This document shows, in pieces, positions 1-11,605 of a stretch of DNA of 64,000 bases. The stretch's first letter is position 1. Every line of letters begins with the position of its first letter. The stretch is from Galeruca laticollis. Lineage: Eukaryota; Arthropoda; Insecta; Coleoptera; Chrysomelidae. A program made the translations under genes and the position numbers. A model generated the notes under the pieces. It made no database searches and was not told where the DNA came from. It saw nothing but the letters and a program-made list of their open reading frames with translations. Location: the NCBI GenBank assembly GCA_963921935.1, contig OY998179.1:54108222-54172221 (forward strand), given 5' to 3'.

Positions 1-915
1 GGAAATATTTCGATGAAGAAACATTTAAATTACTGTAGGCGTTCAACTTGGTTTTTAAAAATGCAATCAAGCTTGTGAATGTGGGGATCTCTGCAGATTT
101 ATGTTCCATTTCAAAGAGACGTGCGATTTCTGGAGTTAATCTAGAATATAACATATTAAATATAATGAAGTCCCACTCATCTGTAGGTAAACCGATCACT
201 TGGAGAGCAGAAATATTTTAAAAAAATGTATCAATAAGTTTAGACAATGTTTCAGCAGTAAACATATTCAATTTTGTGGCCTGTTCAAGGGTATCTCAAT
301 GGGCTTTGGCACAACGTCTTTGATTGGTATATCGCTTGGTAATAAGGTCGTAAGCAATATCATATTTATCGGCAGTAATATCCAAATTACGAATTAAACC
401 TAGAGGCGGACCTTCTAACGACGCTTTTAAATACTCTAGTTTTTCCACATCTGACATAGATTGGTTGTTGTGGACGAGAGAATAAAATAAATCTAAGAAC
501 GATGCGAATTCCTTTACATCGCCTAAGAATTTGGGAAGATCAATTTTTAATAATCGGATATTCGAATTAGTTTTTGAAAGAGCACTAGTATTAGCAGTAG
601 ATTGGGAACTGGAAATGTCGAAAAGCTAGGAACATGTTAGTTTGGTTTGAAAATACTGCGATAAAAAAGCTACACGAATTTGGTCTTTATCTTCGAGGTC
701 TGGTGGATGTGCAAGCGCTATCAATTTGGCAATCACTGAATCATGATGTTTTACAAAAGTATCACGAATTGACTCTAGTTCAGTTGCTCGAATTTGTAAA
801 AGAGGAAGAACGGACTTGTCAGTCTTACTTTTATTGGCTAAACCGCTCAATATTTGAAGATCATTTAAGGCGGCTTTACCATGAAAACGATACTGTTGGA
901 CTCTATCCATTGTAA
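1..915 (-). pseudogene. BEL/Pao retrotransposon gag fragment (DUF1759-like)
   Basis: Two reading frames on the minus strand read as the N-terminal part of a BEL/Pao gag. The first (910 to 626) contains the family-typical stretch FVKHHDSVIAKL followed by DLEDKDQ. The second (about 600 to 1) contains LPKFLGDVKEFASFLDLF and LEGPPLGLIRNL, the DUF1759 signature of Pao-type gag. The frames are separated by a stop near 626, and another in-frame stop lies near 297, so it cannot give a full protein. The copy runs off the left edge, so protease and pol would lie outside the window. Gag would form the particle that carries the element RNA. I see no LTR within the next 300 bases to the right. Family assignment is by recognition of conserved wording and is fairly secure. 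Confidence 0.75.
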
Positions 916-2073
916 ATAGAATAAACAGAAATATCGAAGCAAAGGAAGCAAATTTTCAATAAAATGTTGCGAATGAATTGGATCAAATTTCAAATGATAT
1001 TGTACAAACTACCGGTTACTAACTGTAAAATTTGGAATAAACAAATGATTTAATAGAATAGCGAAAAGTATAGAAAAAGTAAAGTAAAAAATAAGCAATC
1101 ACCATGAAATTGAAAAGTTGATAAAAACGCGCAGATGGCAAAAGGATAATTAAATAGAAGTATAGCGAAAATTTTTTGAATTATCACTCATACTAATTGA
1201 CCAGAGAATATATGGGCTCACCCTGTATAAAATTGCACAAAATAATAGCAGAACGAGAAAACAAATGAAAACTATTGAGTAATTAATCAAAGAAAAACAC
1301 GTCTGTTCAAATCTCCGTTTGGAAATTATAAAAATTTTCAATAATCAAAGGACCAGTTTTTGTTCGGTATGCTGGCTACACTATCAAGAAAATCAGGTAC
1401 AATGTCTTCAAGGTTACTCACTTCTGAAATAAAGTAGATCGATTTAAAAATTATTGAAAAGAATCAAAAATAAGCCAACGTACATTTATAATGAAAGTTT
1501 TTTTATTAAATGAGAGTACTAAAAGTGCCTTTTTTCTAGGCTAAAAAAAATAACTATCCAGGCTAAGAAGGACCAATGTTCGGGACGATAGCAATTTCTC
1601 TATCGTTTTAAATTTCAATTGAGGTGAACTGTAATTTTCATTAATAGTAATTAGTTGAAGGCTGACATTTTACTTTTTACTCATTCCTGTCGGAGATTAA
1701 CCGGCCGGCGTTGTATAGCGATGTCGCTTCAATCACACACCGTTGTACTCTAGCGCGCGGTGATTGTCTTACTGCTACGATAATTTACACACACTCGGTA
1801 CGAAACTTTGACGAGGTGAAAATGTCAATGTTGCGCGGTTGAATTTCAATCACGAACACCTCTCAAAGTTAATATTTCAATTTTCTGTATTTCACTTAAT
1901 TTTTGCACCATATTGAATCCATTTTGTTGATTTAAAAAAATAATAAATACTTAATTAAATTAAGCTTGTGCTTCAGGATAATTACAACTGTCAATATTGC
2001 AAGTCTACTGAATTATAAGCCGAAAATGAAGTGCCTTGTGTTAATGATTACTTACTTCAGACAATAATCAATA
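916..2073. other. No gene seen
   Basis: AT-rich sequence without a coding frame I can recognise. A less AT-rich pocket at about 1690-1850 has several CG dinucleotides but no clear promoter or RNA structure. A short CACCCTGTAT-type motif near 1221 resembles ends of small mariner-derived MITEs but has no matching partner that I can find. Confidence 0.5.
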
Positions 2074-2075
2074 TA

Positions 2076-2420
2076 GGGTGACCAGAAACTCCACTGCCAA
2101 ACGGAAACTACAGTTACTAGAGGTGATTTCAAGTCGATTTAGCTAAAATTACTTCAATCCGAAAATGCTTCCTAAGGGAGCTACAGCCCTTTGAAGAAGA
2201 CGTCCTCAAATGAGTTTTCTTCAAATTACTCAAAAATGCCGTTACTTAGAATATTCAAATTTGGTATAATCAATAAACAGTTACAAACCAGTTCTCTTCT
2301 TTCAAATCGATATCATAAACCGTTTTCGAGAAAAAGTAATTCAAGCTTTTTGTGTTTCTTACATTGAATCATGTTGGATTATAATCTGTAATATCAAGTT
2401 GGCTTTTAAAAATCAACAAC
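2076..2420. repeat. 5' terminal inverted repeat of the mariner-type element
   Basis: It matches, in inverse orientation, the sequence at 3718-4190. Shared blocks include ACGGAAACTACAGTTACTAG near the outside, the GGGAGCTACAGCCCTTT block, the AATAAACAGTTACAAA block and the ATTATAATCTGT block inside. Repeats this long (hundreds of bases) contrast with the short ends (about 30 bp) of most mariners. Confidence 0.8.
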
Positions 2421-2544
2421 ATCTGACAAAGTGTCAAATTATTTTGATTCTAAACAGTTATTATTGTTATTGTGTGTGGAAGGTAAAAAATAATAGTTGA
2501 TTTGATCAAAAAGGTTCATTTTTCGAATAAAGAATATGTTTATC

Positions 2545-3564
2545 TGCATTTAGTTTATGGGGAAGTACTATGTAACGCTCGTGCAGCAGAGCGAAGATAT
2601 GCGGAGAAATTTCCAAACAGAAGGCATCCTGCTTGCGCAACATTTGTAGCCGTACACCAAAGATTATGAGAAAGTGGCTCAGTAGTAACTAAAAATACTG
2701 AAACTGGTAGACGACCTGATGTGACAATGGAATACGAAGACGATATTTTGATTGAAATCGAAAATAATCCTGAGGTTAGCACCAGAAGACTTGCTGCTAT
2801 GTATCCTGTATGGAATATTATTCATAAAAAAACCTTCATCCTTTCCATTTTCAAAAAGTTCATGTCATGGTAGATGGTGATTTCCCTGTTCGCATAGATT
2901 TTTCAAAGTGGTTGCGGAACAAAAAAATCAGGATCGTAATTTATTTAGCGATGAATCTACGTTTACCAGAGACGGAATTTATAACTTACATAATGCACAT
3001 CATTATGCCTACATTGGTGATAATCCTCATGCAACAGTAGAGAAAAAGCACCAGCAAATATTTAGTATAAATGTTTGGATAGGTGTAATCGATAATCAGC
3101 TTCAGGAACCCGTAGAGCTTCCAAGCCGTTTAATAGGACAAGAATATCTCAATTTCCTACAAAATGTTTTACCTGATTTAAAAGATGAGGTTCCCCTGAT
3201 GATTCGAAATAATTTATGGTTCATGCACGACGGTTGCCCAGCTCATTTTAGTAGAGAGGTTCGTCAATATCTCGACAATAACTATTACGAGAAATGGATT
3301 GGAACAGGTGGTCCAGTTAATTGGCCCCCAAGATCTCCAGATTTAAACCCCTGTGATTTTTGTATTTGGGGATAATTGAAATCCTCAGTCTCTGCTCTTC
3401 CAATAGAAACCCGTAATCAGCTGTGGCAAAGAATTCAAAACGCTTGTAATGAAATTAGAAATAATGCAGGAATTTTTGCGAAAATTAGACGATCTTTAGA
3501 GAAAAGAATAAATTTGTGTATTGAGACAAAGGGTCGTCATGTAGAGCATCTGTTGAAAAATTAA
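2545..3564 (+). pseudogene. Mariner-type DDE transposase, DD41D spacing, broken
   Basis: This would cut the element out and rejoin it at TA sites in the nucleus. The first part (about 2548-2840) reads as a helix-turn-helix domain, with words such as NARAAERRYAEKFPNRRHP and a later GRRP hinge. A TGA stop interrupts it near 2669 and frame is lost near 2840. The second part (2908-3375) holds the catalytic core: NLFSDESTF (first Asp), MHDGCPAHF (second Asp) and WPPRSPDLNPCDF (third Asp). By my count 41 residues separate the second and third catalytic Asp, which is the DD41D pattern and not the DD34D of classic mariner. A TAA at 3373 is followed in frame by a 60-residue C-terminal tail to 3564. 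It is a dead copy of a recognisable family. Confidence 0.85.
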
Positions 3565-3717
3565 TTCTCTTATTTCTGTTGGTAATTTTCTCTAACTTTG
3601 TTTTTTTTTAATGTTGATTGTTGTTTTATACCCTCACAAAATAAAATTAATTTTAAATTTCCAGAACAATGTAAGCAACTTAATACTTACGACTTTTGTT
3701 AGCAGTATCTGTACAAT

Positions 3718-4190
3718 ATGTTGATTTTTCAAAGCCAACTTGATATAACAGATTATAATCCAACATGATTTTATGTAAGAAACACAAAAATATTAAATTT
3801 ATTTTTCTCGAAAACGGTTCATGATATCGATTTGAAAGAAAAGAAATTTTTTTATGAAAATTATCTTGAATTTTCCGAATTCGGTGTAGGATTCATAAAA
3901 AACTGGAAAATAATTTTTTTTAATTACACGCTTGTGATGGATGTGGAAAAAATTTATTTACAGCAAACGACTGTTTTGTAACTGTTTATTGATTATACCA
4001 AGTTTTAATATTTTAAGTAACGGTATTTTTGAGTATTTCAAAGAAGTCCCATATGAGGACGTCGTTTTTAAAGGGCTGTAGCTCCCTTAGGAAACATTTT
4101 CGGATAGAGGTAATTTGAGCTAAATCGACTTAAAATCACTGTCTAGTAACTGTAGTTTCCGTTTGGCAGGTGAGTTTCAGGAGACTTGCA
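3718..4190. repeat. 3' terminal inverted repeat of the mariner-type element, with internal insertion
   Basis: This is the inverse counterpart of 2076-2420. Homology is interrupted at about 3850-3965 by some 110 bases of T-rich sequence absent from the 5' repeat, then resumes with the TTGTAACTGTTTATTG block. The asymmetry means either an insertion here or a loss on the other side. Confidence 0.75.
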
Positions 4191-4339
4191 TACCCATGCC
4201 AAGTTGGCAGTTCATTAGTCTTCACTAGTTGACTAATGCAATTCAATAATTACTATTAGATTCTGTTCTAAAGAGAATTGAAAAAGTAAATGTAACATTT
4301 AGGCACTTTGGACATAATAACTCTAGATGTTTGGTTGGA

Positions 4340-4465
4340 TTTCTTTTGTCGGGTCATTTAAAGTCGAAAGTACGCGTCAGGCGGCTCAATAATATTGAAG
4401 AATTGAAAGATAAAATTCATGCTGAAGTTACAGCTGTTCGACGTGATACCGTTAAGCAATTCAAT
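4340..4465 (+). pseudogene. C-terminal fragment of a second mariner-type transposase
   Basis: One frame reads GHLKSKVRVRRLNN then IEELKDKIHAEV and ends at a stop (4465). This matches the tail of the mariner/IS630 group that follows the last catalytic Asp (usual form DFFLWGYLKSKV). Only about 40 residues remain and the catalytic core is absent. It lies 150 bases beyond the long-repeat element but belongs to a different subfamily, because its tail wording differs from that at 3376-3564. The following 300 bases end with CACACTGTATAT (near 4798), which may be this element's own 3' end. Confidence 0.6.
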
Positions 4466-4809
4466 TAATCCTTTATCGTTAAAATCGTCGTTTGTTTAAT
4501 CTTACTTATTTCTGATATTTTGAGAATTTCAAGACCGTATTTCCAAAATTATGAACTTTTGGGAATAGTAATACATATTGTCGTTTTTAGAATCTATCGG
4601 CGTATTGAAATTTGCCATAAAAAAATGAGGGTTTCCAAAAATATTGGAACACGTCAACACGGCGTACTCATGACATCATCATGGCTATGGTTGTTCGCAA
4701 TAAAATCAAAACTGAAGTCACACTTTGACGTGTCTCGGCATTTTTTGCCTAAACGTTCCCTAACGAGGAAGATTTGAGGTTTCCAACCCAGAGAGTCACA
4801 CTGTATATA

Positions 4810-6000
4810 TGGATTACAAACCAAAATTTCTAAAGTATTGCCACATAACGGTTTTCAGATGCATGCACAACTTTATAAGAATTTAAGAAGCGTTCAGGAA
4901 TTTGGTACTGGATGTAAGTGTGGATTGATAATCGCTATGTTGAAAGCAACATAATCAAATTGTGGATCTAAATAGGATAATAAAAATTTAGTATCCCAGA
5001 ACAAAATGAACAATTTGAGGAAAAAGGCCAGACAATTTTGGTTGGGAACTTGAAAACTGTCTCTTGAGTATTATATAGGTACTCATATCAATTCAACACT
5101 CGGTAATATATTTTTCTCTTCTCTGATTATATACACAACGTTTTATGGATTTATTGGAGGTGAAGCTAGGTCATTACACACAAAAATAGGATATTCTTGT
5201 AGTTTCCGAAAGTTTTCTCCCAACTTTGTTTACTATTGGATTCAATACGAAATGGATTTTACAATAAAAACTCGGAATAAATGTGTTACGGCATGAAAAG
5301 TAGACGCCACAACCATCGACAAACGGATGTGGAAAAAATGCTTCACCAGGTTTTAATGGGTCGGAAAACTTATAGGCACAGAATAGCAAAAAATATTTCT
5401 TGACAAGTTTTATTTATGGCATTGTATACATATTCATGTGCTGGGAGAACCCTTAAGACGGGAGATTTTCTGTATTTTTGGGTTTTGTGATATAAAATGG
5501 CAAATTGAATGATGGCGTTATAACAATAACTAACAAGATATGGAAACAAGCCACTAATATTTTTCACTGCTAAAGTTGAGTTAGCAAAACTTGAATAATT
5601 GAGAAAATGTGGCTGACGAATTTTACTCCAAGCAATTTAAGGTTTTCAAATTATCAAAAACTGACAAAGACATCCATAGAATCCAGTTAATCCACTTCAG
5701 TAGTTAACAAAAAAAGAAATTATTTTGAAAAACTGATAAGTATTTTTCAGAAGAGTGTACAAACCCCAGAAATTTGTCAAATAGCGTCCATATTTACCGA
5801 CAAATAAAGGAAGAAGGATATTTTCATATACGGGTTGTCAAGTATCAAAAAATTTTGGCCATAATATTGAATTTCTCAATCAGGAAAACAACATGCTCAC
5901 GAAGCTCTTGAAAATCAAATTGGCGTCATTAAATCTACCTCTGAACTTTCCACTTCAGTATAAAATGATTCTAATGCAAAATTATTTTTGTGATGTTGTA
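4810..6000. other. No gene seen
   Basis: AT-rich sequence. Short open frames at 5174-5567 (-) have no recognisable domain and no convincing coding character. Confidence 0.45.
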
Positions 6001-6275
6001 TATTTTTGGATATAAGTTGTGGAAATGGACAATTATAATATCTGCTACAATATTGGATTTATACTAGACATTGGAACTTTGCTATGATTGAAAAGTTTGT
6101 TACCAAAGAACTTAGACTCAAGTCGAAAGTCTTCCAAGTTAAATGATGAAAAATCTCATTCTGGTTGTGTTTGGTAAATAGGCTCTTATATTTCTTATAA
6201 TGAAGTATATTTGTGGATATAAGAGGTGAAAATTGGCAATTATAATATCTGCTACAATATAATGTTTGTACCCCA
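6001..6275. repeat. Diverged direct duplication, about 206-bp period
   Basis: A block of about 60 bases at 6003-6066 recurs at 6209-6272, sharing GGATATAAG and the run CAATTATAATATCTGCTACA. Flanking bases are weakly similar, so this may be an old tandem duplication of a 206-bp unit. No coding content was recognised. Confidence 0.6.
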
Positions 6276-6656
6276 GAATGAAAGTGTCTTAAGTCACATT
6301 TTGGATAATATTTAGGAGAAGCATTTAAAGTTTTTGTGAACAAGAATATTCTGGTATCTATGTCAGTTTTAGCTTATTTCATTATATTTTTTTTACTTTC
6401 AGTAGTGGACTTCTCTTAACATTGTGATATAATTCATGGTAAAAAAAAATGGAAAATTCGGGGAAAAGAAATAAAAAAGGTTTTAGTTTTGTATTTACCA
6501 TACCAACAATTTTCTTGGTATAACTAGGTTTAATATTGTTGGGACTTAAGTTTAATACAACAATAGGCATCTCACTCAAAAATAAAATTTTTGATTAAAT
6601 AAAACTAAGGTACCTACATGAAAAAATATGAGTAAGTTTTATTTCTACTGAACAGC
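6276..6656. other. No gene seen
   Basis: AT-rich spacer between the duplicated block and the Gypsy fragment. It contains poly-T tracts only. Confidence 0.4.
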
Positions 6657-6925
6657 TACGAGTAACGGACCTCATCGGAAGAAAAAGGCATCCATGAAAC
6701 GATATAATGTTGAAAGCCGTTTCCAATGATTGCTTTAGATACCTCTAGACCATTTCCAAAGACAGACAATGGTGGTAAATACATTCTGATTGTAATCGAT
6801 TATTTTACAAAGTGGGAGGAAACTCACGCGATCCAGAAATCAAGAGGCCAAAATTGTTGCGGAGATATTGGTTAAATAATTTACCAGCTGATATGGAGTG
6901 CCCTTAGAAATCAACAGCGATCAGG
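6657..6925 (+). pseudogene. Ty3/Gypsy integrase fragment
   Basis: The plus strand reads TSNGPHRKKK, then after a frame slip GGKYILIVIDYFTKWEE, then EAKIVAEILV and YGVPLEINSDQ. This is the start of the integrase catalytic core, with the first catalytic Asp in VIDYFTKW and the second in SDQ. The wording is close to the same region of the Gypsy copy at 10.0-10.5 kb (-), which has the SNGPHRK motif as well, so both belong to one lineage. Homology stops abruptly at about 6925, where a LINE fragment of opposite orientation begins. At least one frameshift is present. Integrase would insert the cDNA into the chromosome. Confidence 0.75.
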
Positions 6926-7420
6926 TTCTTATTTTGTTTCTGACGGTAGTTTTTATGTACCATATTTCTGCCCCATATAAAACTATAATTTGTATTATAT
7001 TTCGAAAAATTCATGGTTTTTTCTTCTGTAATTTTATTATTCCATAATAATTCATCTAATGCTTTTGTAACTGGTTTTCCTTGCGTAATTGTTACTTCTA
7101 AATACCTCAAACTAGTACCATACCACTGAACAAATGATCCGAAATATTCAAAAGTTTGACAACTTTGAATACTTTTATCTTTCAGATTTGAATCTGCAAT
7201 CTGTTGTCCACATAAATAATTAATCTTATTCATATTTATTGTGAGACCTCAGAAATCAAATTCCTCTCTAGCTTCCTTATCATATCATATCATAATATCC
7301 TCCTTGACTTGTGCAAAAATAATAATCGTCCGCGAAAAGAAGTGAATGCATCACATTTTCTTTTATCGTCCGCACGTTCCATACCATTTACCTAGAGCTT
7401 ATTCTATGATTATATGTATA
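6904..7420 (-). pseudogene. Non-LTR retrotransposon reverse transcriptase fragment
   Basis: Reading leftwards, the sequence begins with HSLLFADDYYF near 7350, which holds the catalytic FADD box of LINE reverse transcriptases. It continues after a stop or slip into a 109-residue frame (7233-6904). Words such as CQTFEYFGSFV and TKALDELLWNNKITEEKT are typical of the region after the polymerase core in endonuclease-type insect LINEs (usual form CQTFEYLGSLI). The fingers and the C-terminus are missing. It abuts the Gypsy integrase fragment, so either it inserted there or both were joined by deletion. Confidence 0.7.
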
Positions 7421-9130
7421 TATTAAAAAGTACGGGTGATAAACTGCAATCTTGCTAACCTAATCTAACCTTACCTTTTTTTGTGTTAATTGAATCTGTC
7501 TGTTTATTGCCTATTTTTATTTGTGCTTCTGTGCCTTTATTCAGACTGTGTCCATTTTTTCTGAACGTTCGTTCGTTTCGTTGCATATCACACATTACGT
7601 CTAGACACACTATCGTATGCTTATTCTAAACCAATGAAGCTCATCCCCTGTATGATGATATTTTCTCTATACACATTGGTAGTATTATCAACATAATGAT
7701 GTTACCTGCAATAATTGACCTACATGGTGTACTGTGAGCCTATGCACACATAGATGGAAAACACATGTACATCTGCTTAACGGCACCTATACACAAAGAA
7801 CCTCTTGGAGAAGCAACAGTGTGTTGTGGAATTAGCATGAATGGACGCTTGCAGTTCGACGCAAATTGAGCATGAGTTGATTCTAGTAGTTCTCTTAAAA
7901 CTAAGTGGAATGGAAACTAATATCGAATTATAATTTAACGTAGACAAGCAATCGTGGTTCGCTGCAAATTGAACCGCAATAACCATCTTACTTGACCGTC
8001 AATCGAAAACAAATTACTCCTACGTGAGCCTTTTCTCTAATTATGCTGATAATTCAGCAAGAAGAATCGTTAGCAGTTCATTTTAAATTGAACACACTAT
8101 CTGTTCATGATTTAAAATCATCTTAATGTTTGCTTCAAACTGATCTACTAAGATTTTAGGAGTCTCTTATATATTTGACATCAAATTTTTAACTCAATGA
8201 TGTCAACATATTCGAGTTGAAGCAATTTAACTGACATTATGTTCACACATAGACTATAAACCATTCATCCAAACATCCAATTATTTCCACAGATATTCAT
8301 CTACGCTAGACCGCTGAAGAAGTAAGAATTATTCCAAAGCTGGTTCCGGAACTTAACAAACTGAATATAGCGGTTGTTCATCCATTGAGTGAATATCTAT
8401 ATTGTTCAAATTTGGATTCCTTAGCTAGTAACAAAATTGATAGAAAAATTAAGTTTTCGATTCCACCAGATTCTAACATTTGATATTATTGAAACTTCGC
8501 ATTACGATTCTTCCCTGTATTTACATTTCATTCATGAAATAACGGAATAACCAACTGAAGCCATAAAGTTATAGAAGTTTAATTGAAACAATGGATTTTG
8601 AGGGGCTCAATGTTATTGGAAGTTGCATCATTTGCGTCGAAAAAATCAAGCAACAACAAAACAGGGATAATAAAGTTATTTCGCACCGTGACGCAGAATG
8701 TTGGAAAGGTCTCTAATCTTTTAGAATTATTTATAAAGGCACTGCTAAGAAACATGAGAAATGAGCTGTTGAAGCTTCGAAGAAAACACTTTTAATAAAC
8801 TCGAGAATTACTAACTGTAAATGGCAAATCGTTCCAGAAAAGCACGAACATCCACCCACATTTCAAAGACTAATAGTAAGAACGTTGCTGTCAATGATTA
8901 ATAGTAAATACGCGATGTAGAAATCAATCCACGCTCTATCCCCAAAATGTTTTGAGCCTCGCAGTCAAAAAGATTTTAGAAGGGTTAGACAAGCAAATTA
9001 TTTCCAAATACAGGAGATTACACAGAATTCTTGACAAGAGTTCCTGGTCTCTTACGATATGCGACATTGGTGTTTGATATTTCTCTTGCTGAGTAGATTC
9101 AATGGCGTCCAATGGATTTATAATTATATT
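7421..9130. other. No gene recognised
   Basis: Mixed AT-rich sequence. Open frames at 7777-7986 (-) and 8583-8795 (+) are short and match nothing I know. The latter is Lys/Leu-rich and could be a remnant of coding sequence, but I cannot name it. Confidence 0.4.
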
Positions 9131-9533
9131 GTAATGTTCCTATTATCTTTATTTAATTTGTTCTTAACACAACCGATGAGATAAATTTATACGCAAGGTA
9201 TATTTATTTACATAATTTATTTATATAATTAACTGTATTCTAATACACTGCTCATTGTTAGAGTAAGCTCACTTTTATATTCACGTGTTAACTGTTATTT
9301 TATAAAATCAAACTAAAGACTGACCTCTCGTAGGTAGTCGCTTATATAATAAAACCCTTGGATTCCCGAAATTTCTAGTATGCGGCTCCCAACAAACGTT
9401 CCACCTTCTTAGAAATTCATCTATAAAAACAATCACAAAAAAAGATAGTCCTTCCAAAGAAACCAGTGCAATCTAGCCAAAATTTTATTATTTAGATATC
9501 TTATTAGACAGGGTTGTTCTATTTAATAACATT
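9131..9533 (-). repeat. 3' LTR of the Gypsy element
   Basis: The block starts with TGTAATGTT and ends with AACATTA, an inverted pair as expected for LTR ends. On the minus strand a polypurine tract (AAGGAGGGGG, 9534-9544) lies immediately before TAATGTTATT, exactly where plus-strand priming would define the start of the 3' LTR. Pol of the same orientation ends just beyond. The LTR is about 400 bp. The sequence at 40786 starts with the same TGTAATGTT and may be a related LTR. Confidence 0.7.
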
Positions 9534-11605
9534 ACCCCCTCCTTAAAAAGAAGTTCCTTTCGGAACTTCTGTGTAGCCGGGACTGAATGTTTAAATCGAC
9601 AACTGGGCTCATTTCTACACTTTCCGGTCGCATGGAAATAACAGGGCACTGTCTGCATCGGATACTGATGACGGGGGTATAGCTGCAAATGTATAGGTGG
9701 TCACCGGTATCTCTGAAAATCACCTCTATCATGTTCCTGAAGACTCGTCAATCCAACTGGTTACTGTCTATCCTAGGCATTGCTAATTTCTCCACGTTGG
9801 ATTCCAGCACATGATCTCGAAGGCCTCGTAGCGCTTTCCACACATCCCGGTAGGTGGATAGATCTTGATATTATTTTTTTCCTTTTTTCCTCGTTGGGTT
9901 CTGCAACCATACGTTGTCCCCTTCTTTAAAAATGCCTTCTGCGGCCTCCGTTTTTCATTCAGTCAATTTTGTACACATCGTACATCGTTCTTCTCAACTA
10001 GATATTCTTCCGGTCGACAACCAAATTCTTAATCACTAGGTAGTCTCATTTCATGTCCAGACAGGATTTTCCCAGGTGCTTCGCCTGTGGACTTATTAAT
10101 GGCTGATCGATAAGACAATACAAATAAGGCAAGATATTGGTCCCAGTCTTTCTGTCGCTGGAAACTACAATAGATTGGTCCTGCTCATTCTCTCGACCAT
10201 TCCATTTAACCATGGATGCAATACTCTTGGCCTGGTCTTCTTCATTCCCAGCTTGTGACAAGTTTCCAGGAATACATGGTTCTCGAAATTTTTTCCATGA
10301 TCGCTGTGTACTTTCAAGGGCTCTCCATATTGGCTGATAAATTATTTCACCAGTACATCCATGACAGTTGTGGCCTCTTGATTCGGGATCGCGTAAATTT
10401 CCACCCACTTTGTGAAATTAATCATTACTATTAGACCACTTTTTGTCGTCTTAAATCGTCCAGCGATATCTAAAGCAATCCTTTCGAAAGGTCTTCCAAC
10501 AGTATATGGTTTCATGGGTGCCTTTCACTTGCGATGTGGTCCATTACTCGTAACACAAGTTGTATATTTCTTACACCAGTCCTTCACATAGTCGGAGCTG
10601 GTCATCCAATAAAACATTTCTCGAACTCGCTGAAGGGATTCCTTCACTCCCAGATGACCTCCAGATGGCCTGTTGTGTACTTTCCTCAATACCTCAGCAA
10701 CTCTTCGATATCGTGATAAATATCTGTCTTCTCGTCTCGGAACCATCATAATTTTCAAGGCTACTTTTCAACAGACTTTCTTCCAGGACAAGGGAGACCC
10801 ACTTAGGCCAATATACTTTTGGTATCGAGGAAAATCTTGACACTTCTTGTCACGTAGGTCGCCGATCCTTGAGTGAGGAGCGGTCTCCTGATCATCTCTG
10901 ATCCTGGTAAGTGACCATTCTTCGTTGACTACAGTAGTTCAGGGAACTGCAGCTTCCATAGTGTCAGCCTTGTTGAAGTAAGAACAGTATGTTGAGCACG
11001 GCTGTCTTGACAGGGAGTCGGCATTTTGGTGACTCACACCAGCTCGATGCTCGATAATGAAATCGTACTATTGAAGCCATTTAGCGATCTGGCCCTCGGG
11101 ATTCTTGAACTGTATCAACCACTTAAGTGATGCATGATAAGATCTAATTAGAAATTTCCTTTCGTAAAGATAATGGTAAAATTGTTCCTTGGACCTCACT
11201 ATCGCCAAAAGTTCCATTCCTACGAGGCACTAGTTTCGTTCTGGTTTGGCGAGGACTTCACTGAACTACTTGAATCTGTGAGAACCCTCTCCAATTTTTA
11301 CATTGCTTGCATCAATGTCCAGCACAAATTTTCCCCCTGGCAATGGATATCCTAATTTCGGCACCGTGGTTAAATATTTCTTCAGTCTTTACGAGTAAAC
11401 CAATGCAAACCTCTTGCTTCTCCTGTGAGTCGGGTTAGTGGCTTTGCAGTATCTTCTCACTTCATTATAAACCTTAGATAGTTTGTGCATAGTCTAATGA
11501 TATTCCTAACTTGATGTTAGTCGGTTGATTGCGGTCATTGCTGAATAGAAGCAATTTTCTCTGGATCCACCACCACTCCTTCATTTCTCACTATATGATC
11601 CACAT
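9534..11605 (-). pseudogene. Ty3/Gypsy pol, from RT thumb to integrase C-terminus
   Basis: Reading right to left: RT thumb (11605-11400, YVDHIVRNEGVVVDPEKIAS); RNase H (11360-10990) with FVLDIDASN, a CLVGMELLAI box and HRAGVSHQNADSLSRQPC; integrase zinc finger (10750-10560) with HNRPSGGHLGV and a CKKYTTC pair; integrase core (10500-10046) with FTKWVEIYAIPNQEA and HSDHGKNFEN; and a GPY/F-like tail near 9900 (GDNVWLQNPTRKKG). These are the Ty3/Gypsy domains in their usual order. Several stops and frame slips are present, and gag, protease and most of RT are missing at the right end where a LINE begins (11605). The protein would copy element RNA into DNA and insert it. The copy is dead. Confidence 0.85.
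9536..9690 (-). pseudogene. CCCH zinc finger at the 3' end of the Gypsy pol region
   Basis: A frame ending beside the polypurine tract holds CYFHATGKCRNEPSCRFKH, a C-x7-C-x5-C-x3-H finger of the RNA-binding type (about 9588-9645). It lies after the GPY/F-like integrase tail and before the 3' LTR on the same strand. It therefore sits either at the C-terminus of pol or in a small extra frame. In this copy it is not in the frame of the integrase tail just upstream. A run of Tyr, Pro, His and Gln (LQLYPRHQYPMQ) precedes it. I infer an RNA-binding or packaging role for the element. A captured host finger is the alternative. Confidence 0.6.

Larger units (their letters stand above)
2074..4192 (+). 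mobile_element. Mariner-type DNA transposon with long terminal inverted repeats
   Basis: A degenerate transposase lies between two long inverted repeats (about 2076-2420 and 3718-4190). The outer parts of the repeats share CTGCCAAACGGAAACTACAG and then AAGTCGATTTAGCT. The inner parts share the inverse of AAGCCAACTTGATAT. TA dinucleotides at 2074-2075 and 4191-4192 are where a mariner TA target duplication would be expected. The 3' repeat carries about 110 extra bases near 3850-3965 that the 5' copy lacks. The layout (long repeats, single transposase, TA target) fits the IS630-Tc1-mariner superfamily. The extreme ends match less well than the internal parts, so boundaries are good to a few bases only. 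Confidence 0.8.

Noticed and set aside
10137..10758. Several plus-strand frames of 60-72 codons
   Set aside because: They are antisense to the Gypsy integrase, whose motifs on the minus strand are unambiguous.
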